A stretch of DNA of 57,797 nt from Silene noctiflora (lineage: Eukaryota > Streptophyta > Magnoliopsida > Caryophyllales > Caryophyllaceae): the NCBI GenBank assembly GCA_009801015.1, contig VHZZ01000048.1, positions 187,327 through 245,123 of the forward strand, read 5' to 3'. The stretch's first letter is position 1. Every line of letters starts with the position of its first letter. The translations under genes were made by a program, and so were the position numbers. Positions 45,359 through 57,004 of the stretch are shown here, piece after piece. Below the pieces are notes generated by a model. It ran no database searches, was not told the DNA's origin, and worked only from the letters and a program-made list of their open reading frames with translations.

Positions 45359-46252
45359 AATATATGGCTTGTAATTAGTATATGAACGGAGAAAATTACA
45401 GTCAAACTAACGTATTGAGACTCCAAAATCACATGAGAAGATTATTTCGGAATAAAAAGTTTAATTAATTTAGGTTAGGGTTTTATTGAGTGGAACGGAG
45501 GAAGTATGAAGTATTCTTCTAATGTGACTTTGCATAGTTTTGTTGGGTAGTACAATTAACTAAATACTTTCGAAATAAAGCAAATATAAATTATTAATTG
45601 GGACACGGGTACGGAGTATTCTCCAATATGAGGATTATACATCTGATGTACTACCACCAGTTTTATAGTTTTTGAGCGTTTTTGAGTTTTATTTTAAAAA
45701 TTATGAGTTTTGCTATAAAGTTTATGAGTTCATTCACTAAAACATTATGCTCAAAAAATTATAATAAAACTCAAAAACATTACATAAAACTTAGTTAAAT
45801 TTGATTTTTTGATGAAAAAAAATTAAAATGTAACTTATAAACTTTAATAAGCTCAGAAAAAATATACATATGCTCAAAAAAAAAAGTAAAGTTAGAGGTA
45901 ATAAGCTCAGAAAAAATACACATATGCTTAAAAACAAGTAAAATATGAGATAATACATCCGATGTATGTTCCTTTTTCTCAGTATTCTCTTATGTGTTTA
46001 TAAAGCCTTTTGTACAATTGTTCTCCCCAACAAATTAAAACCATAAGATTCCCACTTATTTATCTTACTTAAATTAAATCATGAAATAAAATAAAATAAT
46101 GTGATTATTCTGTGATTAATAACATAATTTCAACATAGGCCTAAAAAGTGAACTAAATACTTTCGGCACTTAGGAAATGGAATGTGCCTAACATGTAAGA
46201 ATAATAGATAATAGGCAGACATAAAAGCAAAGCTCATGATCGATCAGCTGCC
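45359..46252. other. Intergenic, no gene seen
   Basis: Contains short repeats of AGCTCAGAAAAAATA.ACATATGCT at about 45851 and 45903 and TTATGAGTTT words around 45665-45730. A GTGGAACGGAGGAAGTA word near 45490 resembles a Stowaway right end without a partner. Confidence 0.4.
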
Positions 46253-46285
46253 TATAATGTTTGATTTTGAGAAATTTCAAACTAT

Positions 46286-46397
46286 TTTTTTTTTTGTTCA
46301 AATGAGCGCACTATGTCATGGGTGAGAATCAAACCCCTAACTTCATGGTCGGGGTAAGAGAGCTCTTACCACTTGAGTTAGCTCTTGTTCTCATGAT
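46286..46397 (-). mobile_element. tRNA-derived SINE with 33-bp flanking direct repeat
   Basis: Read in reverse it has GAGCTAACTCAAGTGGTAAG (A box) and TAGGGGTTTGATTCTC (B box) and ends in a poly(A) run. An exact 33-bp direct repeat flanks it (46253-46285 and 46398-46430), unusually long for a SINE target duplication. Confidence 0.8.
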
Positions 46398-46542
46398 TAT
46401 AATGTTTGATTTTGAGAAATTTCAAACTATGCTACAACTTAAAAATATAAGACATTATGATTAGTTAATTTCATGCCATTCATTCATCATCGTTCAAATT
46501 TAAATTCGTTCTCTTTAAACACATGGAAAAATGAACTTGAAT

Positions 46543-46876
46543 TCCCTATTTACTAAAAGATTAACACATTTTTAAATTCTCCCGCTTAAATTTCCCGCCT
46601 AGATAATATTCTACTGGACAATATTTATTTCATAATTAATTAGTGTTCACTATCTATATTTACTATTAAACAATATTTATCTCTTAATTAAATTTATAAC
46701 ATCAATTATTGTTTAACTTTTACATAAATAAGGCTAATAAAATATCTCCTTGGAATTATGTATGCAAATTTTCTACCCTTTTCAAAATGGAGGTAAATTA
46801 CATTAGTTTAATTAACTGTCAAATTATCAAATATTTGTATCTAAAATACCGTGCATTTGCACGGAAACTACACTAG
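46543..46876 (+). mobile_element. Non-autonomous Helitron
   Basis: Starts TCCCTATTTACTAAAAGATTAACAC and ends with hairpin CCGTGCATTTGCACGG, AAACTACACTAG and T. It is the reverse partner of 51943-52265, with nearly the same interior. Confidence 0.85.
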
Positions 46877-46877
46877 T

Positions 46878-48343
46878 ATTTAGATCAACTGATAAAGCCA
46901 GTTTTACATAAATTAATAACTAGAGGTATTGATCAAGTTTGAAAATTATTGTGAATATCATGGAGGAAATAGTTTTATCGTCCTTTAATCTTATCGAATT
47001 TAATCATAACGGCGAGGCTAACAAAATTGTTATAACAAATACGAGAAAGATTAAATAAACGTAAGGAACAAACAAGCAAAATAGATAAACGGATTTAATT
47101 ACATCGTTGGCTATCAATGTGATAGCTACGTTCACTGGCAGAAGGGTTGAGAGAGATGCTTGCTTTATTAATATATTGAGTAGGATTTCGAATTCGGGTT
47201 ACAAAATTTATGATATACATAACTGCTAGTGAGTTAAAGAGAGTGGTCAATACAAAAGTTATGATATGTAAAATTCTATGACAGACTAATAGTCGTTCGA
47301 AGTGGCAAACAATAAGAACGAAAGAAAAAAATAATAGTGCACCCTCTAATTAACAAGTTCCTTAATTATTATTTACTTCAATCTAACGAAATGCACACTT
47401 AGTTGCATCACAATAGAGGGAAAGAGAGATTCAAATATGTGAAACTGTGATCTATTATTCACAATAGCTCTGTTTTAACCGATTAACTAAGACATTTTCG
47501 GTAAAAAAATTCCTTAATTATGTATTTATATAACTTCATGAATCATCATGCATTCATTCATACCTAAACAAAACAAGATTTTTTGTTATACACTAATAAT
47601 GTTTGGTGCAACAATTATTTGTGTTGAAAATTCAAGAGATCCTCCTACATAATTAATTAATCAAGCCGAACAAAAGCTGACTCATTCCCTAATATGATTA
47701 TATCTATGTAGTTTAGCAAAAGATCAACAATAATTAATTAAGCTCATCATATAAGACAAAATGTCATATATTTATGCAAACTTACTTAATTAGGATGAGT
47801 AGATGACAAAACACTACAAAATCTATAGACAAACCTAACAAGATCTCTTATAATTTAAAATCTTGAAACGAATTCCAACAAAAAATAACATTGTTTTATG
47901 GTACAAAACTACAAATTAAACAAAGAAAATGTCCAACAAAAGTCAAATTAAGCATAATTAAAAATCAAGTAGAAAAGACTTATATAAGAGAGATTACATC
48001 ATTAACAAATTGGATAAATAAATGTCTCTATTATGTTCTTAAATCTTAGCTCATTGTATTATGTGCTCCCTAGAGCCTATAAACAAACAATGATAATAGT
48101 ATTGTATATATCAAACAGTTCTCGACACAGTTTTCATCTTGAATATCCTTAATACATGGGGAAGTAAGTTGACTGTGTACATTTGACTTCCGCTTACCTC
48201 GCATTTTACTGAAGACATTGTGACACCGGGATAATAATATCGTTGTATGTTGTGGCACTTGCACATTGAGAAGTATACTGAAAACGATGTCTTAGCCTAA
48301 TAGTTGAAACTGAGGAATCGTGGATATTAGGTTGCAGACTTGC
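46878..48343. other. Intergenic, no gene seen
   Basis: AT-rich, with a short TTAGATCAACTGATAAA word at 46880 that matches the start of the SINE at 28900. Nothing else was recognised. Confidence 0.4.
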
Positions 48344-48359
48344 AGGTTCAACCTCTTTT

Positions 48360-48512
48360 TTTTTGGTGTTGACCCTTCGGGGTACTGAAGGCAATTTAAT
48401 GGGTTGATCACTCCCAAATTTGGCATTTTCATTCACAAGAGTCAGGAATCGAACCCCTAACCACTTGTTTAAGAGGTGATAGCCCTTACCACTCACACCA
48501 GCCAACTTTGGT
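48360..48512 (-). mobile_element. tRNA-derived SINE downstream of the SRS gene
   Basis: In reverse it reads GGCTGGTGTGAGTGGTAAGG (A box) and TAGGGGTTCGATTCCTGAC (B box). A 16-bp direct repeat AGGTTCAACCTCTTTT flanks it (48344-48359 and 48513-48528). Confidence 0.85.
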
Positions 48513-48608
48513 AGGTTCAACCTCTTTTGTGATGTCAATTTTGCACCTCCTCTTACACCAAAAATAATTTTCTTAAATTAAGCATTAATTAACATTTTAA
48601 CCACATAA

Positions 48609-50188
48609 TTAAGATCTTGTATGTTGGAAGAATTGCATACCAGGCAAAGCATTGAAAGGATGAACTGAATAATTAAGAGGATGACTAGGAGGGTATAATA
48701 GTAAATTTGCACCACCACCACCACCACCACTTTGGGCAGTCGATGTAGTTGCGGCCGCCATATTAAAGTGGTGGAGGTGATGATGATGATGATGATGATG
48801 ATCACTAGTTCCGGCCGACGAGCTTTGATCACCACCGTCTGTGCCGCCGGAGGTGGGGCCCTGATCATAGAGAATTCCCTTAAAAACATGGCCTCCTACG
48901 TTAATTGAGGTTTGATATGCATATTGTTCCACCATATTATCCTTGGAAGTCACCCTAATACACCGAAAATTTGCCAAGGAATTTACTTCTGCTGGATAAT
49001 TAGAATCTTCTGGCCCTAATAATGTTAAAAAAATAAAATGAAATAATTCAGTGTAAGTGCTAATTATAAATATTTTCCGTCTCATTTGTTTATTTACATT
49101 TTATTAAAATAACCCTTATAATAAAGAATTAAAAGTAAGCAAATGATCGGAACAGGAAGATTAGTTAATTTACATATATAAAAAAATTAATATGAAGTAT
49201 AAAGGTAAAAAAAAAAAATATGCATTTTAGAATAGAAAATTATAGCTTAAATTGCAATTAAAAAATGGACATAATTAATCCAACTAAGTTTATGTTTTAG
49301 GATTTTAAGATGATTTGTTGCTAGGGTTTTGAGGGAATAGTGAATGAATAGTAATAACAAGAAATTAATTGGGGATTTAATTTATTAACCACAAAAATAT
49401 AGTCATTTCTACTTTTTTATATTACAAGCAATAAGATGGAAATTAATTTCAAGATTTATACATAAAAATACTTGATGTTACAATACATAGCATTATAACA
49501 AATTATAGATCCTTCAATGTCTTTATCAATTTAATTATTTATCAAAAGAAAATCCCAAAAAAAAAAAATAACAAGAAAAAAAAAACAAAGAAGGAAAGCT
49601 ACTGAAGGAAGTACAATTATTAGGGTTTACTCAAGAATAGTACAAAAAAAAATCTTATCATCATACCAAAAATACCCTTAATAATATTCCAAATTAAACA
49701 TCATCATCTCATCATACCAATATCATACACACCCAAAAAAAAATCATTTTTCCACATAAATCACTTATACATGATAAATATAAATATAGTGAAATAAAGA
49801 AAAATGAAAATTTAGTCGGCGTCATCAGATGATACAAAGTTTCATAAACACGAATATAATATCACCAGATAAATATTATATATCGAAAAATTCTTACCTA
49901 AGGGAGAGTCTTCGTGGCGAAAACAAGTAGATCTAGAGAGAGAAAGAGGGAGATCCAAGTGTTGATATTCCATTGTATTAGAAGATGGTAATAATTCAAA
50001 ATGTTGATATTGTTGTTGTTGTAATCTTAGACGCCTTTTCGCAACCGGAACCCAAGTGCTTTTGACATGGGTATGACACTTGAACCCTCGACTTTTACAA
50101 CAACTTCTACATCTTACATGTTCACAATCTTTTTTTGCTTTGTTTCCACAATCTTGACAACTTATTGTACTACTACTATTATCACTAC

Positions 50189-50239
<51 letters not shown>

Positions 50240-50258
50240 CTCTTGATGAAGATCTCAT
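48609..50258 (-). CDS. SRS: SHI/STYLISH-family (SRS) transcription factor
   Basis: Two exons on the minus strand, 49898-50258 and 48609-49015, join in phase to 255 aa. The zinc-finger region reads [20 protein letters not shown], then [19 protein letters not shown], with the C3HC3H-type ligand spacing of SRS proteins. Exon 2 carries the family IGGH domain ([11 protein letters not shown]...[20 protein letters not shown]), with VGGH in place of IGGH. SRS factors activate YUCCA and other genes in auxin synthesis and shape gynoecium, stamens and lateral roots. An asparagine run of about 16 residues near the N-terminus is coded by an AAT microsatellite; a histidine run and a glycine run follow the IGGH domain. 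TATATA sequence lies upstream at 50342-50358. It is shorter than STY1/SHI (about 330-370), closer to the short SRS members; the exact member is not assigned. Confidence 0.93.
50181..50240 (-). repeat. AAT microsatellite coding poly-Asn
   Basis: About 16 ATT/AAT units in frame near the start of the SRS protein. Length is likely to vary between individuals without shifting the frame. Confidence 0.9.
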
Positions 50259-50341
50259 TATTACATAAATAATATAATTATTTCACTTTTATTAAACAAT
50301 CATATGATATTTATCAAGTATTATATCATTTATATGAGTAT

Positions 50342-50358
50342 ATATACACTATATAAGA
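50342..50358 (-). promoter_or_regulatory. TATA-like region of the SRS gene
   Basis: The minus strand reads TATATAGTGTATATATA, about 85-100 bases upstream of the ATG. Confidence 0.55.
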
Positions 50359-50611
50359 GTTGTGCTAGTATATATTAGTAGGGGACATGATAATTTTGGA
50401 TATTTAGGGTTATCATTTGGTAGGTTAAATTTTGAGGAGATGATGGATAATTTGGAAGATTTGAAATGTATGAGTATAGTTTCATTTTTAGACTGTTTGA
50501 GGTATAAGAAATATGGAAGCCATGTCTTCTATAGAAGAAATAAAAGTGATGATGATAATCATATTTGATAAAGTACTTTAGATCTATTTAAGAAGTGTGT
50601 CACAGTTAATA

Positions 50612-50716
50612 CTCGGTCGGTTCTGGTCAATTGTTGTCCTTTGATTTTGGTAAAAACATAAAAAAAAAAAAAAAAAAAAGGAGGAATAGGACAATAATTG
50701 ACCGGAACAGATGGAG
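50612..50716. mobile_element. Short Stowaway-like element
   Basis: Ends CTCGGTCGGTTCTGGTCAATTG and CAATAATTGACCGGAACAGATGGAG, flanked by TA, with an A run of about 19 in the core. Confidence 0.75.
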
Positions 50717-51560
50717 TATTATTTTAAATATTTTTGTATTTTGATATGTTTAATTTCGTCAAAAAAAACAATATTCTTTTAGCCATGTATTAAGTGACGA
50801 CGGAGAAAAGAATATGCCTATAATTTAGTTGTCTATATGTATATGGTATCTATTAAGTCTCGATATCACCCTTTTACGTATATGATATGTAAGTTTCATT
50901 AAAATTGTGAACCATATATACATTTAGTTATAGTGATGTCAATATACAGTACCATCTACATATTACATCATCTCATTTTCTTAAAATTAATTTAGAAGTA
51001 AACGTAAATTATTAATATAAATTGTCACCGTAAATCTCTCATAAGATGACACGTTCATTTTAAAATGAAAACGACCATTTTTTTAATCCCTAAAACCCTA
51101 AGTATTCTCATTTTATCTCACGTTTTAATTAAGTTTCAAACAAATATTACCGTTTAAACAAAAGTATATGACTCAAGATCTAAATAATGTTCCCCTAAAG
51201 TATTAGTACTAGTTAGGATAATTACTATAGTAAAACCAAGTACAAATAACCCTATAATAATCATTCGATCGCGCCCAGATTTAATCCGAACCGTTGAGAA
51301 GTAATGAACCTCGAGAAATAGAGAGAATCCTTACTCGATCTGAATAGTGTATCCCTAGCTAGAGTATTATACCTAGTTAGGATTATTACTGTTATTATTG
51401 ATGAAGATGATGATGAAGAATTACTATAGTAAAAGTGTAAAACCTAGTAGTTACAGTCTCCAAGAGGAGAGAAGCAGAATAGAAAAGGTGTCCCTATTTG
51501 TCAAACTGTTTGCATAAATCCAGCTACATAACTTTTGGGATTTTGCGCAATTTCTCTCAC
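50717..51560. other. Intergenic, no gene seen
   Basis: AT-rich. Two similar phrases (AAGTATTAGTACTAGTTAGGATAATTACTATAGTAAAA near 51198 and AGAGTATTATACCTAGTTAGGATTATTACTG near 51360) suggest a diverged duplication of about 165 bp. Confidence 0.4.
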
Positions 51561-51569
51561 TCTCTAATT

Positions 51570-51895
51570 ATAAGAAAACTAGATTGATCCTCTGGAATAA
51601 GACCAATCTATCTCATCCTTTCGGATGAGAGAGGTAAGTTGAAGTCACCGGCTTTCAAACCACCTCGAAAGATTTGAACATGAATGTCCAATAGAAGCCA
51701 TAAAGTCAGCAACTATGTTGGCTTCACGAAAACAATGATTAATTATTATAAAAACAAATTGTTGTTTTGCTTGTTTTGTCCTTATATTTTTGAGGATAAT
51801 GTTTTGGTGGATTCTCCACTTTTTTGACCTTAGGTAAACCGAGGGGGTGTCCCAATCTATGTAATCATGTACGGATGAGTATGTATAATACAACC
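51570..51895 (-). mobile_element. LINE RNase H fragment
   Basis: The minus-strand frame 51645-51893 ends with NHCFREANIVADFMASIGHS, the pattern (xREANxVADxxAxxG) at the end of plant LINE and related RNase H domains. The sequence after the stop (51570-51640) matches the LINE-like tail at 13500-13590. Only the C-terminal piece is left; no catalytic core or reverse transcriptase. Confidence 0.65.
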
Positions 51896-51942
51896 CTAAA
51901 TTTTGTAGGCTATTCTCTTAATTAAGCTTTTATCATCACAAA

Positions 51943-52265
51943 CTAGTGTAGCTCTCGTGCAAATGCACGGTATTTTAGATATAAATATTTGATAATTTGA
52001 CAATTAATTAAACTAATGTAATTTACCTCCATTTTGAAAAGGGTAGAAAATTTGCATAGAGATATTTTATTAGCCTTATTTATGTAAAAGTTAAACAATA
52101 ATTGATGTTATAAAATTAATTAAGAGATAAATATTGTTTAATAGTAAATATAGATAGTGAACACTAATTAATTAGGAAATAAATATTGTCCAGTAGAATA
52201 TTACCTAGGCGGGAAATTTAAGCGGGAGAATTTAAAGATGTGTTAATCTTTTAGTATATAGGAGA
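51943..52265 (-). mobile_element. Non-autonomous Helitron
   Basis: Minus strand starts TCTCCTATATACTAAAAGATTAACAC and ends CCGTGCATTTGCACGAGAGC then TACACTAG and T. Closest relative in the window is 46543-46876; also 12952-13286. Confidence 0.85.
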
Positions 52266-52990
52266 TTCTTAATTAAGGCGCCTCTTGTACCGATTAAAAT
52301 AAAGGTGTATAGAAAAAGAGATGTTAAAAGAAATTCTAAGTTAAGATCAGGGTCGGGAATCGAGGATTTAGAAGTAAGTTGGGCTATGTTAACGTCCGCG
52401 GTGACATGTGAAACTGGCAAACTGTATAATTGGAGTTGCATAGTGTGTACTAGCATAGGTGTGAATGATGGCAAAGCCTATTTTTTGGGAAAATTACAAT
52501 ATAAATTTATTTTATAAAAATATATGATTAAATATTTCAAAAGGTATACTAATTTACAAATTTATTTCAATACCAATAATGATACAAGTTCCGTTAAATC
52601 AACAACCATCGTAACAAAATTTAGAAAAAAAAACAAGAAAATGATGTCCTATTGTTTCGTCTTTTTGAAATACAATATTTTTGTATTCTCGAATAGATGG
52701 GTGTCTCAAATTTTGTTTAAATTATTTTCAATAATGATCAAATTATTATGTGTTCCGTTTTACATCTTCTCGTGTTAACGATATATCATAAACATTTTAA
52801 GATTTATGATGAAATGGCGAACAATTTGGATATTAAGTACGAGTAATTTAGTTATGAGGAAAACAAAAAAAATGCTACTTATCGATTTTGAACACCAGCC
52901 GTTGTAAAAAAAATGCCTCCTACCAAGGTCCGCCCGTGATTAAGACGCTCTTAAAACAAGATCAACTCAAACTTTATTTCCTTTGTCTGA
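52266..52990. other. Intergenic, no gene seen
   Basis: Open frames of 60-84 codons on both strands overlap each other and lack motifs. Nothing supports a gene. Confidence 0.4.
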
Positions 52991-53335
52991 TTGTTTGGGT
53001 ATTTTTGGTAAAACTAGCTGAAAACTGAAAAGGTAGTTAAAAACTGAAAAATTAAAAAGTAACCGATAAGGTAGCTGGAAATTACGAGCTGATAAAGTAA
53101 CTGATTATATGAAAAATGTTTGGCAAACTAGCTAACTGAAAAAGTAGACCTAGGTGTTTTTGGTGAAATGACATAAAAATGATGTGATAATAATTTGGTA
53201 TTATAGATTGAAGGGGTAAAATAGAAAAATAAAATCAGTTCAGCTACCTGAAATCTCAAATGTTACCCTAGGTACCTTTTTATTTCAGACAGCTTATTTG
53301 TTTATATAAGCTATTTATCAAACACTTATATTAGG
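52991..53335. mobile_element. MITE-like repeat rich in CTGAAAA words
   Basis: Begins TTTTTGGTAAAACTAGCTGAAAACTG and ends AGCTATTTATCAAACACTTA. A diverged relative at 54030-54195 shares AAAACTGAAA, GTAACTGATT and GTGGCAAACTAGCTA. Confidence 0.45.
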
Positions 53336-54029
53336 AAAAAAAAAGTTGCCGAAATTTTGGTCAAATAAGCTTTGGTCAAATAAGATATGTCAACTATCTT
53401 TTTTATTTTTATTTTATTTAATTAGGGAGTATCTTAAACAAAAGTAAAAAGGAATTACAAGCAGTATTTAAAATAATTAAGTGTTGTATAATATCATTGA
53501 CTATGGAGTAATAGTTTAACTAATACTTGTTTAATATTAAATAAAAGGTTTTTCTACATGGTACCCTTCTATTTTTTCGAGTTTTACGTGATACCCTTTA
53601 CTTTTCAAAAATATCAACGTTATTCCTAAATTTAATGAAAATATATTAAAATATCCAAAATGCTCTAATCTGCCTCTTTTAAATGTTTAGTTTATACGCT
53701 TTTGATTGACTTGTTGGCAATAATTTGTCATGTCGTTAACATAAATAACATTTACTCAATCGCAAACATATTTTCTTTATAAAATTTAACTATTTAAAAA
53801 CTTGATTTTTAGTAGTTTGGGTATTTTAAGAACATTTTACTAAGTTTAGGGGTATCATGGATGTTTTCAAAAACCTAGGGATACCACGTAGAAAAACGCT
53901 TAAATAAATTTTCTTTTTTCTTGTGCTGGTTGAATATTATACAAATAAAACTATTTAATTAAGAAAATTATCTTTCAATAATACCTTGATTCAGGATGCT
54001 GACAGGAATTTCAAATAGAAATAGTTAAA
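53336..54029. other. Intergenic, no gene seen
   Basis: AT-rich. The segment 53550-53900 starts and ends with related inverted phrases (TTTTCTACATGGTACCC...; GGGATACCACGTAGAAAA), so it may be an unclassified TIR element. Confidence 0.4.
53549..53898. mobile_element. Possible TIR element
   Basis: Left AGGTTTTTCTACATGGTACCC and right GGGATACCACGTAGAAAAACGC are inverted partners over about 18 of 20 positions. The interior is AT-rich and non-coding. No target duplication was identified. Confidence 0.5.
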
Positions 54030-54195
54030 TAAATGTCAAAAATCAAAACTAAAAGACTAACTAAAATCTGAAAAACAATCTAAAATCTAAAAACTGAAAG
54101 ACTAACTAAAACCTGAAAATGTAACTGATTTAGCGGGAATTAGGTGTTAATAAGGTAGCTGATTATATAAAATAAGTGTGGCAAACTAGCTACGA

Positions 54196-54226
<31 letters not shown>

Positions 54227-54249
54227 GACATAAAAGAACATAATAAGCA

Positions 54250-54431
54250 CTCCCTCAATCTCATGACATGTCAAGGTACAAAGAGAGGGAAATTGTTTTT
54301 AATATTAAGAAATTATTTTTAATATTATTAAAAGATGGAGAAGAGAGTAAAACATTCCCCAATAGAAACGTAAACTATTAAGGGAAATACCAAAAAAAAA
54401 GTGTAAATTATTAACCGAGACAAAAGGAGTA
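54250..54431. mobile_element. Stowaway-like MITE, degenerate
   Basis: Starts ACTCCCTCAATCTCATGAC and ends GAGACAAAAGGAGTA. The left end follows a run of about 27 T at 54196-54222. Confidence 0.5.
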
Positions 54432-54593
54432 TTTTAATATTATAAATTGATGGGTTAAAATAGGAAAATAAATAAAAACCGGTGGTTTATTTCTCACATG
54501 CTACCTGGGGTAATTTTTATTGTAAGTTTAATATGTGAAGATTATACCAAAAAAAAAGTTTTAAGGATAATGCCATTTGTAATGTGAAGATAT

Positions 54594-54770
54594 TTTTTTT
54601 TTGGGTGTAGATCATCTAGTATAATCCGGATTCGAGCCGGGTAGGACCACTAGGGTCGTAAAGTTCTCTCTCACGAGTTTTAACACTATTGCATTCCCAA
54701 GCCTCGAATACGAAACCTCTGGTTAAGCTAAAACAACCCCTTGCCAGTTGATCTAATATGAAGATAATTT
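54594..54770 (-). mobile_element. tRNA-derived SINE, same family as 28900
   Basis: In reverse it runs GATCAACTGGCAAGGGGTTG, GGTTTCGTATTCGAGGC (B box region), GAGAGAACTTTACGACC, CTCGAATCCGGATTATAC, and ends in a poly(A) run. An exact 28-bp repeat occurs at 54558-54585 and 54804-54831 on either side. Confidence 0.85.
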
Positions 54771-54995
54771 CGATCGATTTTTCGGATTCGGTAATATACT
54801 AATGTTTTAAGGATAATGCCATTTGTAATGTTCCAAAAATAGATAACAAAATAAATAGAAATATCAGCAATTAAAGTTTTATGCTTTTTTAACTTTTATA
54901 AAGAAAATGAAAGGCAATACGCCAATACATATCACCTATCTGGATAGTGAAACATCGATGAAGATGATGGTGATTATTAACCACTAAATAAATAA

Positions 54996-55193
54996 CACAA
55001 ACCGTCTTGCTTGTGACGGATATTATCCCCCACAAGCTGAAAACGGATAGTGTCCTCTCACAATAAGGCAAGTGGGAGGGCAAGTGGGGGAGAAATGGAG
55101 CACCCACGGATAATGTCACTTGCATATTGTGAGAGGGACATTATCCGTCTTCAACTTGTGACAGATAAGCATCGTCTTCAATGAGAATTTGTG
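54996..55193. mobile_element. MULE-like MITE
   Basis: Ends CACAAACCGTCTTGCTTGTG and CATTGAAGACG...ending AATTTGTG form inverted repeats, with inner pairs around CGGATAGTGTCC and GGACATTATCCG. Flanks are ATAAATAA-like on both sides, so the exact target duplication is ambiguous. Confidence 0.65.
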
Positions 55194-55203
55194 ATAAATA
55201 AAT

Positions 55204-55620
55204 GGGCTGATTTCAGGACAAAAAAAAAGAAATAATATGGGTGACCCATGGTCCACATGGGCTCAAAAAAAGATGCTAAAATTGCTAGCCTTCTTGGTCA
55301 GTAAAGGCCACAGCCCAAATCATTTTTGTAATAATCTTAGCCCTAGTCCCTATCTGCCATCAATTCATGGTCTATATCACCAGATGTACCAGTTGTACGG
55401 TGTAGAATCTGAGTTTTGTAATAAAGTATTCGAGTTTTATTTAAAAGAATGTGAGTTTTATTAGAAAGTATTCGAACTCATCCATTTACACAATAAAGCT
55501 ATAAACTTTGAATTAGCTCAGAAAAAATGCATAAAAGCTCAAATACTTATACCTTGGTTGTACAATGCGTATATACAACTGGATGTATAATCCTATTTGT
55601 GATCTGCCATGTCCCAAAAC
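55204..55620. other. Intergenic, no gene seen
   Basis: A 75-codon frame at 55237-55464 has no recognised motif. TAAAGTATTCGAGTTTTATT and a similar phrase near 55460 form a short diverged repeat. Confidence 0.35.
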
Positions 55621-55659
55621 TACCATCATTTTCATTAATCTTTTTTAGAAAAATGATAT

Positions 55660-55870
55660 GTCGACCTCAATAACCGACCCGTTACCGAAATTGAGGACCT
55701 GAGCATGATCCGTAATCTGAATGACCCGACCCGAACGGTTTTTCTGTAGCGACCTAATCAATATCCTTAAAGAACTTGGTAATAATAGACCTGAAAATGA
55801 TCCAGTTGACCAGAAATGACCTAATTCCACCCGATTTCTAACAAAACCGGAAAAATGACTTGATTTGAAC
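55660..55870. repeat. Degenerate ACCCGA/GACCTGA-type repeat
   Basis: Words such as CCGACCCG, GACCCGACCCGAACGG and AAATGACCTAATTCC recur; this is the reverse-strand counterpart of 42780-43060. Confidence 0.45.
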
Positions 55871-55947
55871 GTGTCGCGGTTGACTGGTTTGCCAAGTCTA
55901 TTCGTAAGCAAGTGATGATTGTCCGACTTTTGTCGATTGTTGGGACT

Positions 55948-56075
55948 TAGGATGTCGTATATGGTTCCCGGTGTATATGAAGGTAGACAAGAGGAAAAGA
56001 ATTTTAAGTAGGAAAGGATTCCCAATGTCGTATATGGTTCCCGGTGTCGTATATGGCTCCCGGTGTATATGAAGT
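55948..56075. repeat. Short tandem/direct repeat GTCGTATATGGTTCCCGG
   Basis: Copies of GTCGTATATGG(T/C)TCCCGGTGT lie near 55953, 56027 and 56048; two are followed by ATATGAAG. GAATTGAATTGAATTGAA follows. Confidence 0.8.
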
Positions 56076-56395
56076 TGGATTGAATTGAATTGAATTGAAA
56101 TAGGCTGAAGTAAGAAATAAATAACGGGCTTCAGTGTGTCCTTAAGACACGGTACTTGATCTACATATCATTTCGTCAATAGATAAGAAGACCGTACCGA
56201 TTCTGAGAAAACCGATTATGAGATCAAATCTCGAACCGATAATGAATATCTTCCCCCTCACATGTAGGAAAAATTGACAAGCCATAAAAATAAAGATAAC
56301 AAATCCTCACAAGGTGACAAACTAACAAGAGTAACAACGACCAGGACAACCACAACAATATACAAAACCTATATGTGCTCCTTGTTGCACCGACG

Positions 56396-56397
<2 letters not shown>

Positions 56398-56447
<50 letters not shown>
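56398..56447. repeat. TAA microsatellite
   Basis: About 16 uninterrupted AAT units; non-coding here. Confidence 0.95.
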
Positions 56448-56652
56448 TGTATTGTATTATATTTATAATACACCTCACAAATCACAATTCATAACCTGGA
56501 GGAGATATATAAGACAAAATTGTGGACCTACTTTTGTAAGGCTCATAGACTTTGTTCTCAACCACCATTTTTTGCAACACAATATTGGACTTGATGGTAA
56601 CACCAAAGTCATTGATTAACACCATACAAATTAAATATCAAATAGTCGCAAA

Positions 56653-57004
56653 TCCCCTATAGACTAAAAGATTAACAAGTCTAGGGAAATCCCGCTCATT
56701 TTTCCCGCTCAACTGCTTCCTTGCACAAAAATATCCTCTTTTATTTTCAGCAATAATATATTGTAGTCAATTAATAAGTATCCTTTTATTTTCAGCAATA
56801 ATATATTTTGGTCAATTAACAAAAATCTTCTTCTATTTTCAGTAAGAATATATTGTAGTCAATTATATTATAGTCAATCTATTTTGAGCAAAAAAAAAAT
56901 ACTAATTAGAATTAAATGCACAATACACAATACTTCCCTTAAACTTCTCGTACATTTGATACGATCCTTTTCAACTGATCCTGCTAGAAAAAATAAATTA
57001 ACAA
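56653..57004 (+). mobile_element. Helitron 5' end (first of two)
   Basis: TCCCCTATAGACTAAAAGATTAAC is a Helitron start, followed by CCCGCTCA-rich sequence. The interior repeats TTTTATTTTCAGCAATAATATATT three times (56730-56860). No 3' hairpin was found before the next start at 57005. Confidence 0.55.

Noticed and set aside
52232..52778. Three short frames near 52.3-52.8 kb
   Set aside because: They overlap on both strands and show no recognisable protein pattern.
56398..56447. CRISPR-like periodic array
   Set aside because: It is a plain TAA microsatellite in a plant genome.
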